Assembly (NCBI GenBank): GCA_014529385.2
Contig: CM043942.1
Coordinates: 19,357,991 to 19,421,990, forward strand
Source of the DNA: Adiantum capillus-veneris
Lineage: Eukaryota; Streptophyta; Polypodiopsida; Polypodiales; Pteridaceae
Direction: 5' to 3'
DNA length: 64,000 bases
Shown: positions 32,118-42,430 of the stretch, in pieces
How positions within the stretch are numbered: the first letter of the stretch is position 1
How the letters are laid out: the number at the start of each line of letters is the position of its first letter
Notes under the pieces: generated by a model
The model's database searches: none
Seen by the model: the letters and a program-made list of their open reading frames with translations, nothing else
What the model was told of the DNA's origin: nothing
Translations under genes and position numbers: made by a program

Positions 32118-32132
32118 AGGAGGGGGGGGAGG
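32118..32132 (+). promoter_or_regulatory. Internal polypurine tract
   Basis: A 15-base purine run with eight consecutive G, kept in E2 (40881-40893, minus). It is preceded by CCGGGAGGACTCCGG, a small hairpin-like sequence. It resembles the 3' PPT setting, so it may be a central plus-strand primer or a relic of an older element end. Confidence 0.45.
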
Positions 32133-32321
32133 CATTCTAGAGGCACTCTCAAATGCGGAACCAATGACAGAAACATCAAAAAAGGACATGATTTTTGACT
32201 ATTTTAAGAGTTGTTGTTTGATTGTGAAATTTTCTGGAGTAACCCAAGTATATATGCCCTTATATAGCATGAATCTACAAGTATATGGGGCCAAACGCCA
32301 AATCAAGCCCCTAGGTGTGTG

Positions 32322-32329
32322 TATATAAG
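32322..32329 (+). promoter_or_regulatory. Possible internal promoter (TATATAAG) upstream of ORF3
   Basis: TATATAAG in GTGTGTATATAAGTAG is identical in E2 (40683-40690, minus). It lies between PR2 and the ORF3 leader. It could start a separate ORF3 transcript; only the sequence likeness supports this. Confidence 0.3.
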
Positions 32330-32751
32330 TAGAAATAGCCATTTTTCAGACAAAATATTGGTAAAACGGAGAAATCCGACCATAAAAACTGCATGTGAGT
32401 GTATATAATGTGTTGTGGTGATGTTTGTGATTTATTATGATTTTTGGGGATTTTCTGGGTTTGATTTGCTATTTTCCTTTTAATTTTGCTAATTTTCGGC
32501 AGAAAAACTTCTAAAATACAAAAGTAGGTGAAAAACAGTCGTAATGAAAAACAAAAAATATGGTGATGATCACTAGTGACTATAGGAAAACCTATGGTAC
32601 AGTGGGGGTGCAATTATGAGACTAGAGCGGAAAGCGTGTTTTAGCCAGGTTTTGACCGAAATGCCAAATTTTTGGTAAACAGAGCAAATGGAGTCCAAAT
32701 CAAGAAATTTTTGAGCCTAAACCGCATCTCGCAAGAAGATAGGAGCACATG

Positions 32752-33800
32752 CAAACACTTCGATATGCTTTCTCACAACCCCATCTCCACTAAATTTTTG
32801 TGTTAGCTTGGCTATTTGCACTACCTTACTTCTAGGCTCTCTATCCGCGGCGTGTTACACAGATTTTCAGCAATGGATCGACCAATAGCTTGAGCAAAGG
32901 TTGCCAAGTCACCTAAGTGAGCAGCTATAGTGGGGACAAGTGCTCTTGGGACTGCATGTGGAATGGGGGTTGGCATTGTGTTTGGCGTATATGCAACCCT
33001 TGGGTTCCAAGTTTGGTACGGTGTTGTGCCATGTGGTGGCCCAAAGTTCATATGTGTGGCCCTAGGCATAGCAAATGTGGGATGTGTCATGCTAATGCTA
33101 GCTAGTATGGTCCCATTGAAATAAGAGCTTGTACATTGTGGTTGTGAAGCATAAATTGTTGAAATGATGGGAGGGGTAGGAGCTACATGAGTATGAGGAC
33201 CCATAGGTGCATACAATTGATACACACTTGTAGGTACCATTGCAGGCATTGAGCTACCATGTAGCGGTGCTTTACTAACAAATGAGGTCCATGGCATGTT
33301 TCTTGGCATGCCCATCACTGGGGTAGGCATGGTAGCCATGGTGTCATCAACAGAGAGATGAGCTAGACTTGGAAAGGTAAAGCTATCACTTGTGGGCTCA
33401 GATTGTACAAAGACCCCTAGAGAAACAACACATGGAGGATCCATCAAACTTACTGAGGGAGTCTCCATTTGCGATAAAGTTGGTTTCTTAGCCTTCCTTG
33501 TATCCAAGAATCTCATGAGACACATTGAAGTCATGTGGATCCCTTTGTTCTGACTCTCTAGCTCAATAACCCTATGAATTACATCACAAACTCTTTTTTG
33601 TTGCTTCTATATGCTAGTAGCACCTGATGTTGATTGTAGAACATCTAACCAACCCACATGATAGGTGTGACCTGTGTATAGGTCGGTTAGAGTTTTTTTT
33701 TGTAGTTCATACTCCCAGTTCTCATTTAAGAATGCTCCATCTAGGATTGAGGTGCTAGGGGTGTCCTTTGAACTAGATGCAATGTGGCTCTCTAATGGTT
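32752..33800 (-). pseudogene. Gag fragment of an unrelated LTR element
   Basis: Minus strand; the open piece is 32821-33534. It is rich in Pro, Thr, Met and Ala, with a low-complexity middle. It ends in HLGDLATFAQAIGRSIAENL, then after a frameshift KLTQKFSGDGVVRKHIEVF, typical of the start of a plant gypsy capsid. Upstream, LDGAFLNENWEYELQKKTL and VCDVIHRVIELESQNKG read in the same gag. It is cut at 32752 by the rearrangement and bordered on the other side by the E2 LTR. Family assignment is tentative. Confidence 0.5.
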
Positions 33801-33841
33801 TTAGTGGTCACTAATTCAAGAGCACTCGATTTCTAGCCTAG

Positions 33842-34775
33842 TGTTGGACGGATACGCCGCGACGGACGTCAACACAACAAGAACTCACCTAACATGTAAT
33901 GTCAGCTAAGGACGAAGCTCAACCCGCAGGCGCCTGGAAGCAAGCATAAGGTGTCAAGCCACACTCGACCGACTCCTAACTAATTCCTACAGAGGTCTCT
34001 ACCAATTGTCTAAGTCACAGCCTTCAAGAGTGCATATGAGGAAACTTCCTACAACGATTTCTAGAGCCAAATACCCATCAAACAATCTCGAAACACCATA
34101 GAACCTGAAGGAGACCCTACTAATACCAATAGGTCACTCTCCCTAAGGTCTAAGAACCAAAATCCCGACCCAAAACACCCGGTGCAGAAACACGTAGGAT
34201 GTCTGGCCGAAATATGTAGGTCTTAGTTTCCAAAATCTAAAGTGCCTAATGTGTAGTTCTACTCAATGTGAACGCGTGGATATGCTGCAATCCAAAATTG
34301 AACAACGTATGCTCACCGAAACAACCGATGAAGCTCGTAGAAGGAGCTCACAAAACTGGACAGTCCGTGCGCAATGTAGATATCGGCCCGTAGCAATCGT
34401 CGGGGGCAACATGCTACACTTCTCCGCACTAGATTCCAACCACCGGAGCACACGTAGCGTCAAGATGAAGCTCACACTCTCTCTCTCGCACACAGTTGAC
34501 TCACTCACAGACTTCAAACTTGTTTTAAAATGACAAAAGGTTTTTCATTAAGGTCAAAAACTGGTATATATACCTTACAATTTCTCAAACCCTAAAGTTC
34601 CAAAATCAACCATCTACTCAATCTAACTATCAAAATTGGGATACAATCTGGAAACTTCTGTAAGTCCCAATAATTACAAGGTGAAAAATCAGGTTTTCCT
34701 CAAAGAATGAATAATTACAAAAAATAATAGTCCTTCGAGTAGTTAGATGCCGTGGGGTGTGTCCAGCTTCTAACA
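33842..34775 (-). repeat. 3' LTR of E2
   Basis: On the minus strand it starts TGTTAGAAGC at 34775 and ends GTCCAACA at 33842, 934 bp, against 933 bp in E1. It contains TATATATA (34565-34572) and the half-palindrome at 34191-34204. The outer flank is CCTAG (33837-33841). The matching duplication is lost with the 5' end. Confidence 0.85.
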
Positions 34776-34810
34776 CTCCCCCCCTCCTTGCTCATGTCGT
34801 CCCCGACATG
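34776..34810 (-). promoter_or_regulatory. Hairpin and 3' polypurine tract, family I
   Basis: On the minus strand CATGTCG, loop GGGA, CGACATG (34793-34810) is followed by AGCAAGGAGGGGGGGAG next to the LTR start. The stem differs from families II and III but pairing is kept. Confidence 0.7.
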
Positions 34811-34826
34811 GCCTTGATCTGCTGCT

Positions 34827-37800
34827 TCATCTTATCGTTTCCCGCATCTTTAGCAGTGATTCGTACCTGGCATGGAGGTTTAGCATTGTTGCGCCAAAGA
34901 TGTCCGTATTTATGGTGAAGAACCCTGTATAGAATGCTTCTTCAAAAGCCTCGAGGTGATAGGATGGTAGAAACATGATCCTTTGATACAGCGCATGTAT
35001 CACCTCCTTGGAAGGCTGACCTGACAGATCATAGGCGCATCTGTATGTATCCTGGAAGAAGAATATGTTGTCGATCACCTGGCCTGGCTTGAAGGTCTCA
35101 AACACTGCTAAGATGGTTCTGCAGATTTTTCTCATCATAATTCATGTAAGGTCAGGTGAGCCAGTGAACAACTTTATGGCGCCCGTTAGGGTTTTCACCA
35201 TGTATTGGACACTCATTCTCTCACCTGCCTTCACGCCCGACAGCTTTGGGTAGTTCAGCCAAGTAGGTTGGCTTCTTTGCAAAATTTCTTGTGCCTTCCA
35301 CGTCCTAACTCTTGGTAGAGGACAGAAGCTGAGGTTGTCTGTGATATTTTTAGGTGCCTCCACCAACTGGATTAGGTATTGTGGGTACTTTGTAAGCCAA
35401 GCCTTCCTCCACTTTGGCTGAGAATCTACAATAAGTTTAACTCCTTCTGGCTTTGAGGTGTCTGCATTGTAGAGAGGTACAGCTGGCTCTTCTCTGATCT
35501 GCTTGTTTATTGTTGCTGCCTCATATTTCAGCAATGGATATGGGAGAGAGGGTTGAAGCCACTCGCGCCTGAGATTGCTGGCGTCGATCTTCTGAATGGT
35601 CATAGATTTGAAGACCCTCTACTCCCACTCCAAGGCTTCCTTCGTGTTTTCTCTGAGCTCTTCCTCTATTGCCTTACACAATTTTTCCTCCTCTTCTTGT
35701 GTTAGATCCTGTGGCTCTTGAGAGGATCCTGCTATGCTTTCCTCTTGCATGGGTGTGTCCACAGGATCTGCCACATTTTCGAGGTCGATGCCCTCATTGG
35801 CGGCTGGCCCTGAGCTTTCTGCCTTTCCTCTTTGCTGGCCTTTCAACTCCTCAATTTGCCTGAGGAGTGTTTGCTTTTCCTCTTCAGCTTGTCCGCCCAT
35901 ATTCACGAGGAGGTCATTAAGTTAGGCATTTATTCTTTCCGCCTCCTCGAGCTTTATCTTCATGCTTTCCATTTCTTCTTGAAGGGCTTTTTGGCCCTCT
36001 TCCATTCTAGTTCTCATGACTATAGAACCTTCAGCCATCATTAACCTTTGCTTTTTCTCGAGATTCAGTTCTTTCTGAAGTTCTTGCATTTGCTCTTCGT
36101 AGAGTTGACTCTCAGAAATGATTTGAGTCGAGCTCGTAGCTTTGACTCTAGCAGGTGATGCTCATAGCCTTTGTATGGTTTGGTCTTTGACTTTTAGTTG
36201 GTCCTTGATCTCAAGGACTTCATCCAGGCTTGCTTCCTATTCTATCTCTACTCTTTCCTTGGCATTCCTCGTGGCCTCTACTTCTTTCGTTTCTTCTGCC
36301 AGCTATAGTGTCAGATTATCTCGTTCTTTTTTGGCATCTCGCAATGACTTACTGAGCTGCTGACACTCTTCTTCAGCTGCTTGTATTCTTTTTGTTGCTG
36401 CCTCATTTGCATCTTCCATTGCTTGGCAGTTTTGGAGAGCCCTTGCCAAGCTGGCCTGGAGGTCAGCTTCTCTCTCCTTTTGCCCTTGGATTTGTGCCTG
36501 CAGAGAATCTACTTCCCCTTTGATCTTTTCTTCAGTGGCTCTGAGAGTTGTCACTTCTTTCTCTAAAGCCATGGATTTTGCCCTCAATCCGGCTAGCTTT
36601 CTCATCACCACGTCCCAGTCATTGGAGGGCGGGTGCAGGTCTACCGTGTCGGTAGCAATTTCTTTTAGCTCCACTAGCCTGATGCCTTGCATCTGTTCTT
36701 TAGGCCCTGCCTCGCCAAGTCGAATGCGACTGTGGCGGCTTCTTCCTTCGTATAGCCTGCAACTAGCAGGTCAAAAAATGCATAGTAAGCCTCATCTAAT
36801 CCTTTTTGCTCAGTTTCAGGCTTGGTCTCTTCTTTTTGTCTGTCCTCAGCCTCCTTGTCTTCCTGTGGAGGGCTGCTAGAAGGTGGTGAGGGCGGTGGTG
36901 ATGGTTGTGGGCTGGGTTTAGTGCTGGCTAGTAAAGAGGCAGGTTTCCCCTTTAAGTCCCTGTCTGCTTTTGTTTTTCTTTCTCTTTCCTGGCTCTCTTG
37001 TTCATCTAGCAGTTTCTGCCTTATCTCCTATACTTCCTCCTCTGTGAAAGGGACATGAGGAATGTTTTCTGCCGCCCGCAGCATCAAGAATCTCAAAATT
37101 CTTGATATAATTCTCAAAATGGTCCCTTTGCACTCTTCTGGATGATCCGGACATAGACTCAAGACATGGCTTCCAGAGTTCGTTTAAATCACCCTTGAGG
37201 GCTCTCTCGGGTCGGAAACTCTCCATCAGCCTCTCCAGTCTTGCCGCCTTTTGTGACCTTGTCTCTTTGTCCGGCACTTGAGCAAACACCTTCTTTCCTT
37301 TCTTCTGCTCGGGTTGCTCTTCTTCAACTGGCTCTAGCCATCTTTTCAACCTCGTAGCCACCCTTGGTGCCCTTTGCGGCTCATCTTCCTTGTCTTCTTT
37401 CACTCTCAGCCAATCATTCTGAGATGGGGGGTCAAGCCACCTTCCTTTAGCGTGTAGTGCCCCATAAACCACCTTGGTGATCAGTTCTCCTGGTACTATG
37501 TAGGTTGGCTTTTTGTTGCCCATCTTTACTAAGTTGTCATGTATGTATGCCGCATAGTTGATTATCTTTGGGGTGCCTTTTGTCATTGCCCAAGTGAACG
37601 TTGTGGCAATTGCACCTGGCGGCATCGTGTACTTCTGTGGCCTCTTTGTGCACATGTGGAAGTAGTGGTTGTATAATTGGCTCATGATTGCCACCTTTGG
37701 GTTGGCAATGTCTTCAAAGGTGTAATTTGCCTTTTTCTCTTTGTACACCTTGACTTCATCCCTTCTTTTTGTTACACTATCTCCCTCATTGGAGAGGTTT

Positions 37801-38228
37801 AGTGCATGGGCTACAACCCGCTCAGTGATTATTATCTCTGTATCTGGTTTGCCTTATAAATATGTTACCTTAGCCACTCCGTCCTCTTTGATGCTTGTTA
37901 CAAACTCCCAGACTCTTTTGATGTCCACTCCTGCCGGTATTGCTTCGAAGTAGTTGTGGAGATCAATCTTTTCCAAGTAGCCGTCCATCTTGCTTCATAA
38001 AAACTCATTGAGTTCTCTCGGTAGCATTGGTAGCTCTATGACATTGCCTTCATTGTCTTTGAACACTCCCTGGTAGATCTTTAGGTCGTTGGACTCTAAC
38101 AAATCCTCTTGTATCCAGGTGCTGGTGGGCTTTAGTGTTCCTTCTGGAATGACAAAGGGTTCCACTTCGTCCAAATAATCTTTGATGGTCATTCTTTCCC
38201 TCTTTGCCGGTGACTTCGAGGCCGCCAT
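34827..38228 (-). pseudogene. ORF3 of E2 (family I), nearly complete in extent, broken
   Basis: The start ATG at 38228 (MAASKSPAKRERMTIKDYL) matches the start at 9997 of the other copy. Readable pieces are 37995-38228, 37002-37748 (N-domain, charged region), 36303-36692 (coiled coil, LEKEVTTLRATEEKIKGEVD), 35619-35906 (acidic), 35142-35603 and 34827-35138 (C-domain). C-domain marks are PKWRKAWLTKYPQYLIQL, YMVKTLTGAIKLF and FEEAFYTGFFTINTDIFG. The ancestor was about 1,130 codons. No catalytic motif is visible. It may be structural or DNA-binding; function unknown. Confidence 0.7.
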
Positions 38229-38393
38229 AGATCCTGTTGCACTCAGTAGTCCGAAGTTAGCGTTTTTTCCATATTAGCTGCGAAACTGAGTTTTACTTAT
38301 CCAAATGACTTGAAAATTGAAAATAAAGCTTAAAAGGAACTTGTGAAGCTGTGCATGTGCTCACAGTGCAAATCTGGCCAAAAATTTACATCT

Positions 38394-39271
38394 AGACATC
38401 CTACGCGTAGGATGTCTTTTTCATCAGAATTGGTTCATACTTGACATGCAGGTAGTGTAAGGCTCATGGAACATGGATATATGCTTGGATTTGAATTTGG
38501 ATGTCAAAAAGTGGATTTTTGGGCTGATTCAGGCTTTAGGTCACAATTTGGGTAGAATGTCCATCATAGGTAGCAATTGATGTCCAAATGGATTAAAAAT
38601 TGGTATATGGGCTCATTGCACCATGGTATTGGCTCCCATGATGTCATTCTTTGCACAGAAGGCCAAATTTATGTTGGAGACATCCTACGCGTAGGATGTC
38701 TTTTTCATCAAAATGACATGAAACTTGTTCTGTGGGTTGTCCTTGGCCTATGGAACATGGCCATGTTCTTGGATTTGAATTTGGACAAGATTTGGTGCTT
38801 GTAAGGCTCTGTGTGGTGTTTTTGGGCTCAAAAAGTGTATCTTGAGGGTGTTGGGGTTAAATAATGATTAGAATGGCTTCAAACTTGATATATGGGCTCC
38901 TCATGATGAGGTGATTGGATCTGGAATGATAAATCATCCCTTGCATGCCAAAAAGGTCAAATAGACATTCTACGCGTAGGATGTCTATTTCATCAACTTT
39001 TCTCCCTGAGCACAAAAATTGTTTCTTGATGTGTTGGTGAATGTGCTATGCAAGTTTCATGGGATTTGGACAAGATTTGGTAGGTCTATGGCCCATTATT
39101 GCCTCTATGCCCTAACTTTGCGTTTTTCCATGCATATGAGACCTAACTTTGTCCAAATGTGATGAAACTTGGTGTATCGCTTGTAAATGTCATTCAGAAC
39201 ATGTGCATGATGAAAAATGTTGGAGTTTGTGCCAAAAAGTGCCCTTGAGACATCCTACGCGTAGGATGTCT
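38394..39271 (-). repeat. 285-bp tandem array with family I palindrome, E2 copy
   Basis: Palindromes at 38394-38417, 38678-38701, 38963-38986 and 39248-39271; spacing 284, 285 and 285 bp, exactly as in the 10-kb copy. Three are perfect; the third has one change. Confidence 0.85.
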
Positions 39272-41129
39272 CCTGGTGATTTTTTCAGTGCTGGTGCTCC
39301 CAGTGCTTGCCCTTGGCCCCCCTAAGTCCCTTTTGAGCCTAATTTCAACAAAAAAGTCAAATGGATAGAGAATAACTCCCTGTGTGGACTTCAGAGCCTC
39401 CGAGCCGTTTTCTGACTTTTGGAGTGCTTTTTGGCGATGCAATTTCTCAATGTTGGTCTCCATAGCTTCCCGATCCCTTGGGGATCCTTGCCGTATGGTT
39501 TTTGTTGACTTTGGCTTCACCAGAGCTCCATTTGGCAATTTGTAGCTCTAGAAGCACCCATGGTTGCATTTACATACCTTTGATGATTTGTGGTGGTCTA
39601 CCACCATAGGACTTGGTTTTTGATGGTCTAGGAAAGCCGCTCGTGAAGTTTGGTGGCAAACGGACTTGCGGTTTGGCCGCAAGTGTAATTTGACGCTTTG
39701 TGTGTCTGATGCCGTTTCTGAAGTTTAGTGCCGCTTCGGGTCACTTTTTGGTCATGCGGGTCATATAGACTTGTCGAGCATGTCGAGATGCTCCTACCCA
39801 TGAATTTTGGTAGCATTTGGTCGCCGTTTCGCCGATTTCCCATTTGGTGGCCTGTTGCGGATTTCTGGGAATTAGGGTTTTTCCCGATGGTTTCCTACTG
39901 CCTTTGGCTATCCACGACTGGTCTCCTAAACTAGGGTAAGTTGTCGATGAAGTCTTGTTGCTTTCGGGTTAGTCGTTAGGCCGCCGTCTCTACTTGTAGG
40001 TCTCTACCGCCCGCTTTGTGTGTGACCCCTACGCTAGTTCCGCGACATAATGACAAGCATGCGCGAAAAGCTCAAGGTGGTGAGCCTACCTCTCATGTCT
40101 GGAACTCGTCGGGTAGTCATGCGCGTCGTAGAAGCTGCTGGAAGGTCGATCCGCTCTAGGTGGCAGAAGCTCTCTCCACAAAGTCAATAGTGAGAATGAG
40201 CTAAAAATGGGGTGAAAATTTCTTATAATGGAGGTCCCCGAACCACTTTTCATGAAATTTGACATGTGCTCCTATCTTCTTGCGAGATGCGGTTTAGGCT
40301 CAAAAATTTCTTGATTTGGACTCCATTTGCTTTGTTTACCAGAAATTTGGCATTTCAGTCAAAATCTGGTCAAAACACGCTTTCCGCTCCAGTCTCATAA
40401 TTGCACCCCCACTGTACCATAGGTTGTCCTATAGTCACTGGTCATCCCTATATTTTTTGTTTTTCATTACGATTGTTTTTCACCTGCTTTTTGTATTTTT
40501 GAAGTTTTTCTGCCGAAAATTAGCAAAATTAAAAGAAAAATAGAAATTCAAACCCCGAAAATCCCCAAAATTCATAATAAATCACAAACATCACCGCAAC
40601 ACATTATATACACTCACATGCAATGTTTATGGCCGGATTTCTCTGTTTTACCAATATTTTGCCTGAAAAATGGCTATTTCTACTTATATACACACACCTA
40701 GGGGCTTGATTTGGCGTTTGGCCCCATATACCTGTAGCTTCATGCTGTTTAAGGGCATATATACTTGGGTTACTCCAGAAAATTTTGCAATCAAACAACA
40801 ACCCTTAAAATAGTCGAAAATCATGCCCTTTTTTGTTGTTTCTGTTATTGGTTCTGCATTTGAGAGTGCCTCGAGAATGCCTCCCCCCTTCCTAGCCGTA
40901 GTCCTCCCAAACGACAAGGTATAGCCTCAGAAATGTGTCGTGCATAGGTTGAAAAATTTGTGCTAATGCCTGGCCGATTAATGTGGCCCTACTTGATGCA
41001 TACTCGGTCAATGCATGGAAAAATTAATGATGTGCAAGAGAAGGGAACAAGCATGATGCTTATTGGCATTCGCCGTCGAGGTTTGCTGCTTTTTTTGCAA
41101 GTAACAGCTGTAACTCTACCGCTCTCTTT
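39272..41129 (-). other. Spacer between PR2 and the palindrome array, E2
   Basis: No conserved ORF. It contains the intact junction region (40251-40266) that is split in the two other family I halves. It also has the internal PPT (40881-40893), a TATA-like box (40683-40690) and a splice-donor-like AAAGGTATGT (39571-39583, minus). Confidence 0.6.
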
Positions 41130-42430
41130 TTAATTGTCTTTTTTGCAAACGGCAATTGATTTGCCGACACTGTTGATGGAGTCGTAGTAGCTGATTCGAA
41201 GGATAGAATTGGCTAGGTCGTAATGGCTATGGGCCATATTGCCATTGCTTTCCATTGGTATTTTGTTGCTGCCGATTTTTGTAGATGGTTTGGCACTTTC
41301 TTGTTTGCCATTGGTTTGTCTTTTATTGGCATCCACATATGTCGATTTTCCTTTTTGAAATGTAGCTGTCTGCTTTCCGTTGTTGCTTGTACTAAAGGGA
41401 GTTCCTTGTGCTTTTGCTTTGGTATCCAAATGTGATTGACATCTGGGTTATGGCTAAGCATTTTCTTTGGGATCCATCTCTGTTTTATGACCTTGGTTTG
41501 TGGTTGAACCTTCTGCTTTGTTGGAATATTGTTGTTGCATTGTTGTTTGTCCGCCATGGCATCTCTATCCTTCCGCATCCATACTTGTTTACCTTGTTTT
41601 GGTAGCCTAGATTTTTGCATTGTGTCCGGTGACTTCATCTGTCTGTAATTAGCATGGTTGGCTTTTACCTGATTGTTGGTCTCGGGTATCATGTTGTTCT
41701 TTAATGGCATTCGTGCTTTTGGCTTTGCTTCTAGTGATTGCATGGCTTGCAGTTGATCATGCTGGTATTGCTGAGAAAAAGTTATTAGCTGTTGTTCATG
41801 TTCATGCGGAATTTTGACTGCCTTTGCTTTCCAATCTATCTGCACATTGTACTCTTTTTGCCAAGGTTGGCCCAGCATCATTGGGTGTTGTGTGTTTTCA
41901 TCTGTCACCACATAGAATTTGTGTGGGTAAATATATTGATGTATCTATACATGCAATATAGTCCATCCCAATGTTTTCAACGGGTGTGATGTGCTACTTT
42001 CCAGCACTTGAGGAGTAGGATGAAGTTGACCTGTGACTCTGAGTTGTTGGTATAATCCGAAAGAGATCAAATTTGCTTGAGCTCCCGAATCAAGCAATGC
42101 TGTTGATTCAACTTGATTGATGCCCACTTTGACCGCAATTATTGGCTCCACTGTTTCTTCCTCCAATTTCGTCAATCGAATTGCATTGATTTGCAATGGT
42201 GGTCCACTTTGTTGTTGTTGTTGCAGAAGCCGTCTTTTTGCAATGCGTTCTTGTGCTTCGGCTTGAGCTTCTTCTCGTACTCTCTGTTTTTCCTTCATTC
42301 TTTGTTTTCCTTGATGAATTTGTTGGAGCATCTCCTGTGTGAGTGGTAGATGATACCTCCTCAGTCGACATCCACTAATCCAGTTTCGCATTTCTTCACC
42401 TGCTAATGTAGCAAGCTTGACAGCTCCACT
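41130..42430 (-). pseudogene. PR2 and basic tail of E2
   Basis: Open 41945-42463 and 41213-41911 with one stop between them. It reads ESTALLDSGAQANLISFGL (D-S-G at 42084-42092), LGWTILHV, then MMLGQPWQKEYNVQIDWK. The tail is rich in Lys, Gln and Asn with spaced tryptophan motifs VWMRK, RWIPK, IWIPK, MWMPI. This copy has fewer lesions than E1, so the reading frame was probably intact at insertion. Confidence 0.7.

Larger units (their letters stand above)
17706..32751 (+). mobile_element. Large Ty3/gypsy element E1 (family I), 3' truncated
   Basis: LTR, PBS, 1.8-kb leader, gag, PR1, RT-RNase H, integrase with doubled H2C2 module, and PR2, all on the plus strand. The gene order and PBS suggest the Athila/Tat branch of Ty3/gypsy (inference). 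ORF3 and the 3' LTR are absent after 32751, where an inversion breakpoint lies; the missing part appears to be 7665-12022. Many stops and frameshifts mean it is inactive. A solo LTR of another family is nested at 29027-30562. Confidence 0.8.
31951..32751 (+). other. Spacer after PR2 in E1
   Basis: No ORF is shared with E2. It holds an internal polypurine tract and a conserved TATA-like box (separate entries). It ends at the inversion breakpoint 32751, after GGAGCACATG. Confidence 0.6.

Noticed and set aside
32821-33534. Proline-rich minus-strand ORF as a host structural protein
   Set aside because: After one frameshift it runs into a capsid-like stretch, so it is better explained as retrotransposon gag.
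33842-34775. Pairing this LTR with 17706-18638 as the two ends of one element
   Set aside because: They are in opposite orientation. One is a 5' LTR with PBS, the other a 3' LTR with PPT, and they belong to E1 and E2 respectively.
40251-40266. E2 as the recombinant and the two other family I edges as natural ends
   Set aside because: E1 and the 12-kb copy both end inside spacer without PPT, LTR or duplication, so E2 is better read as the intact arrangement.
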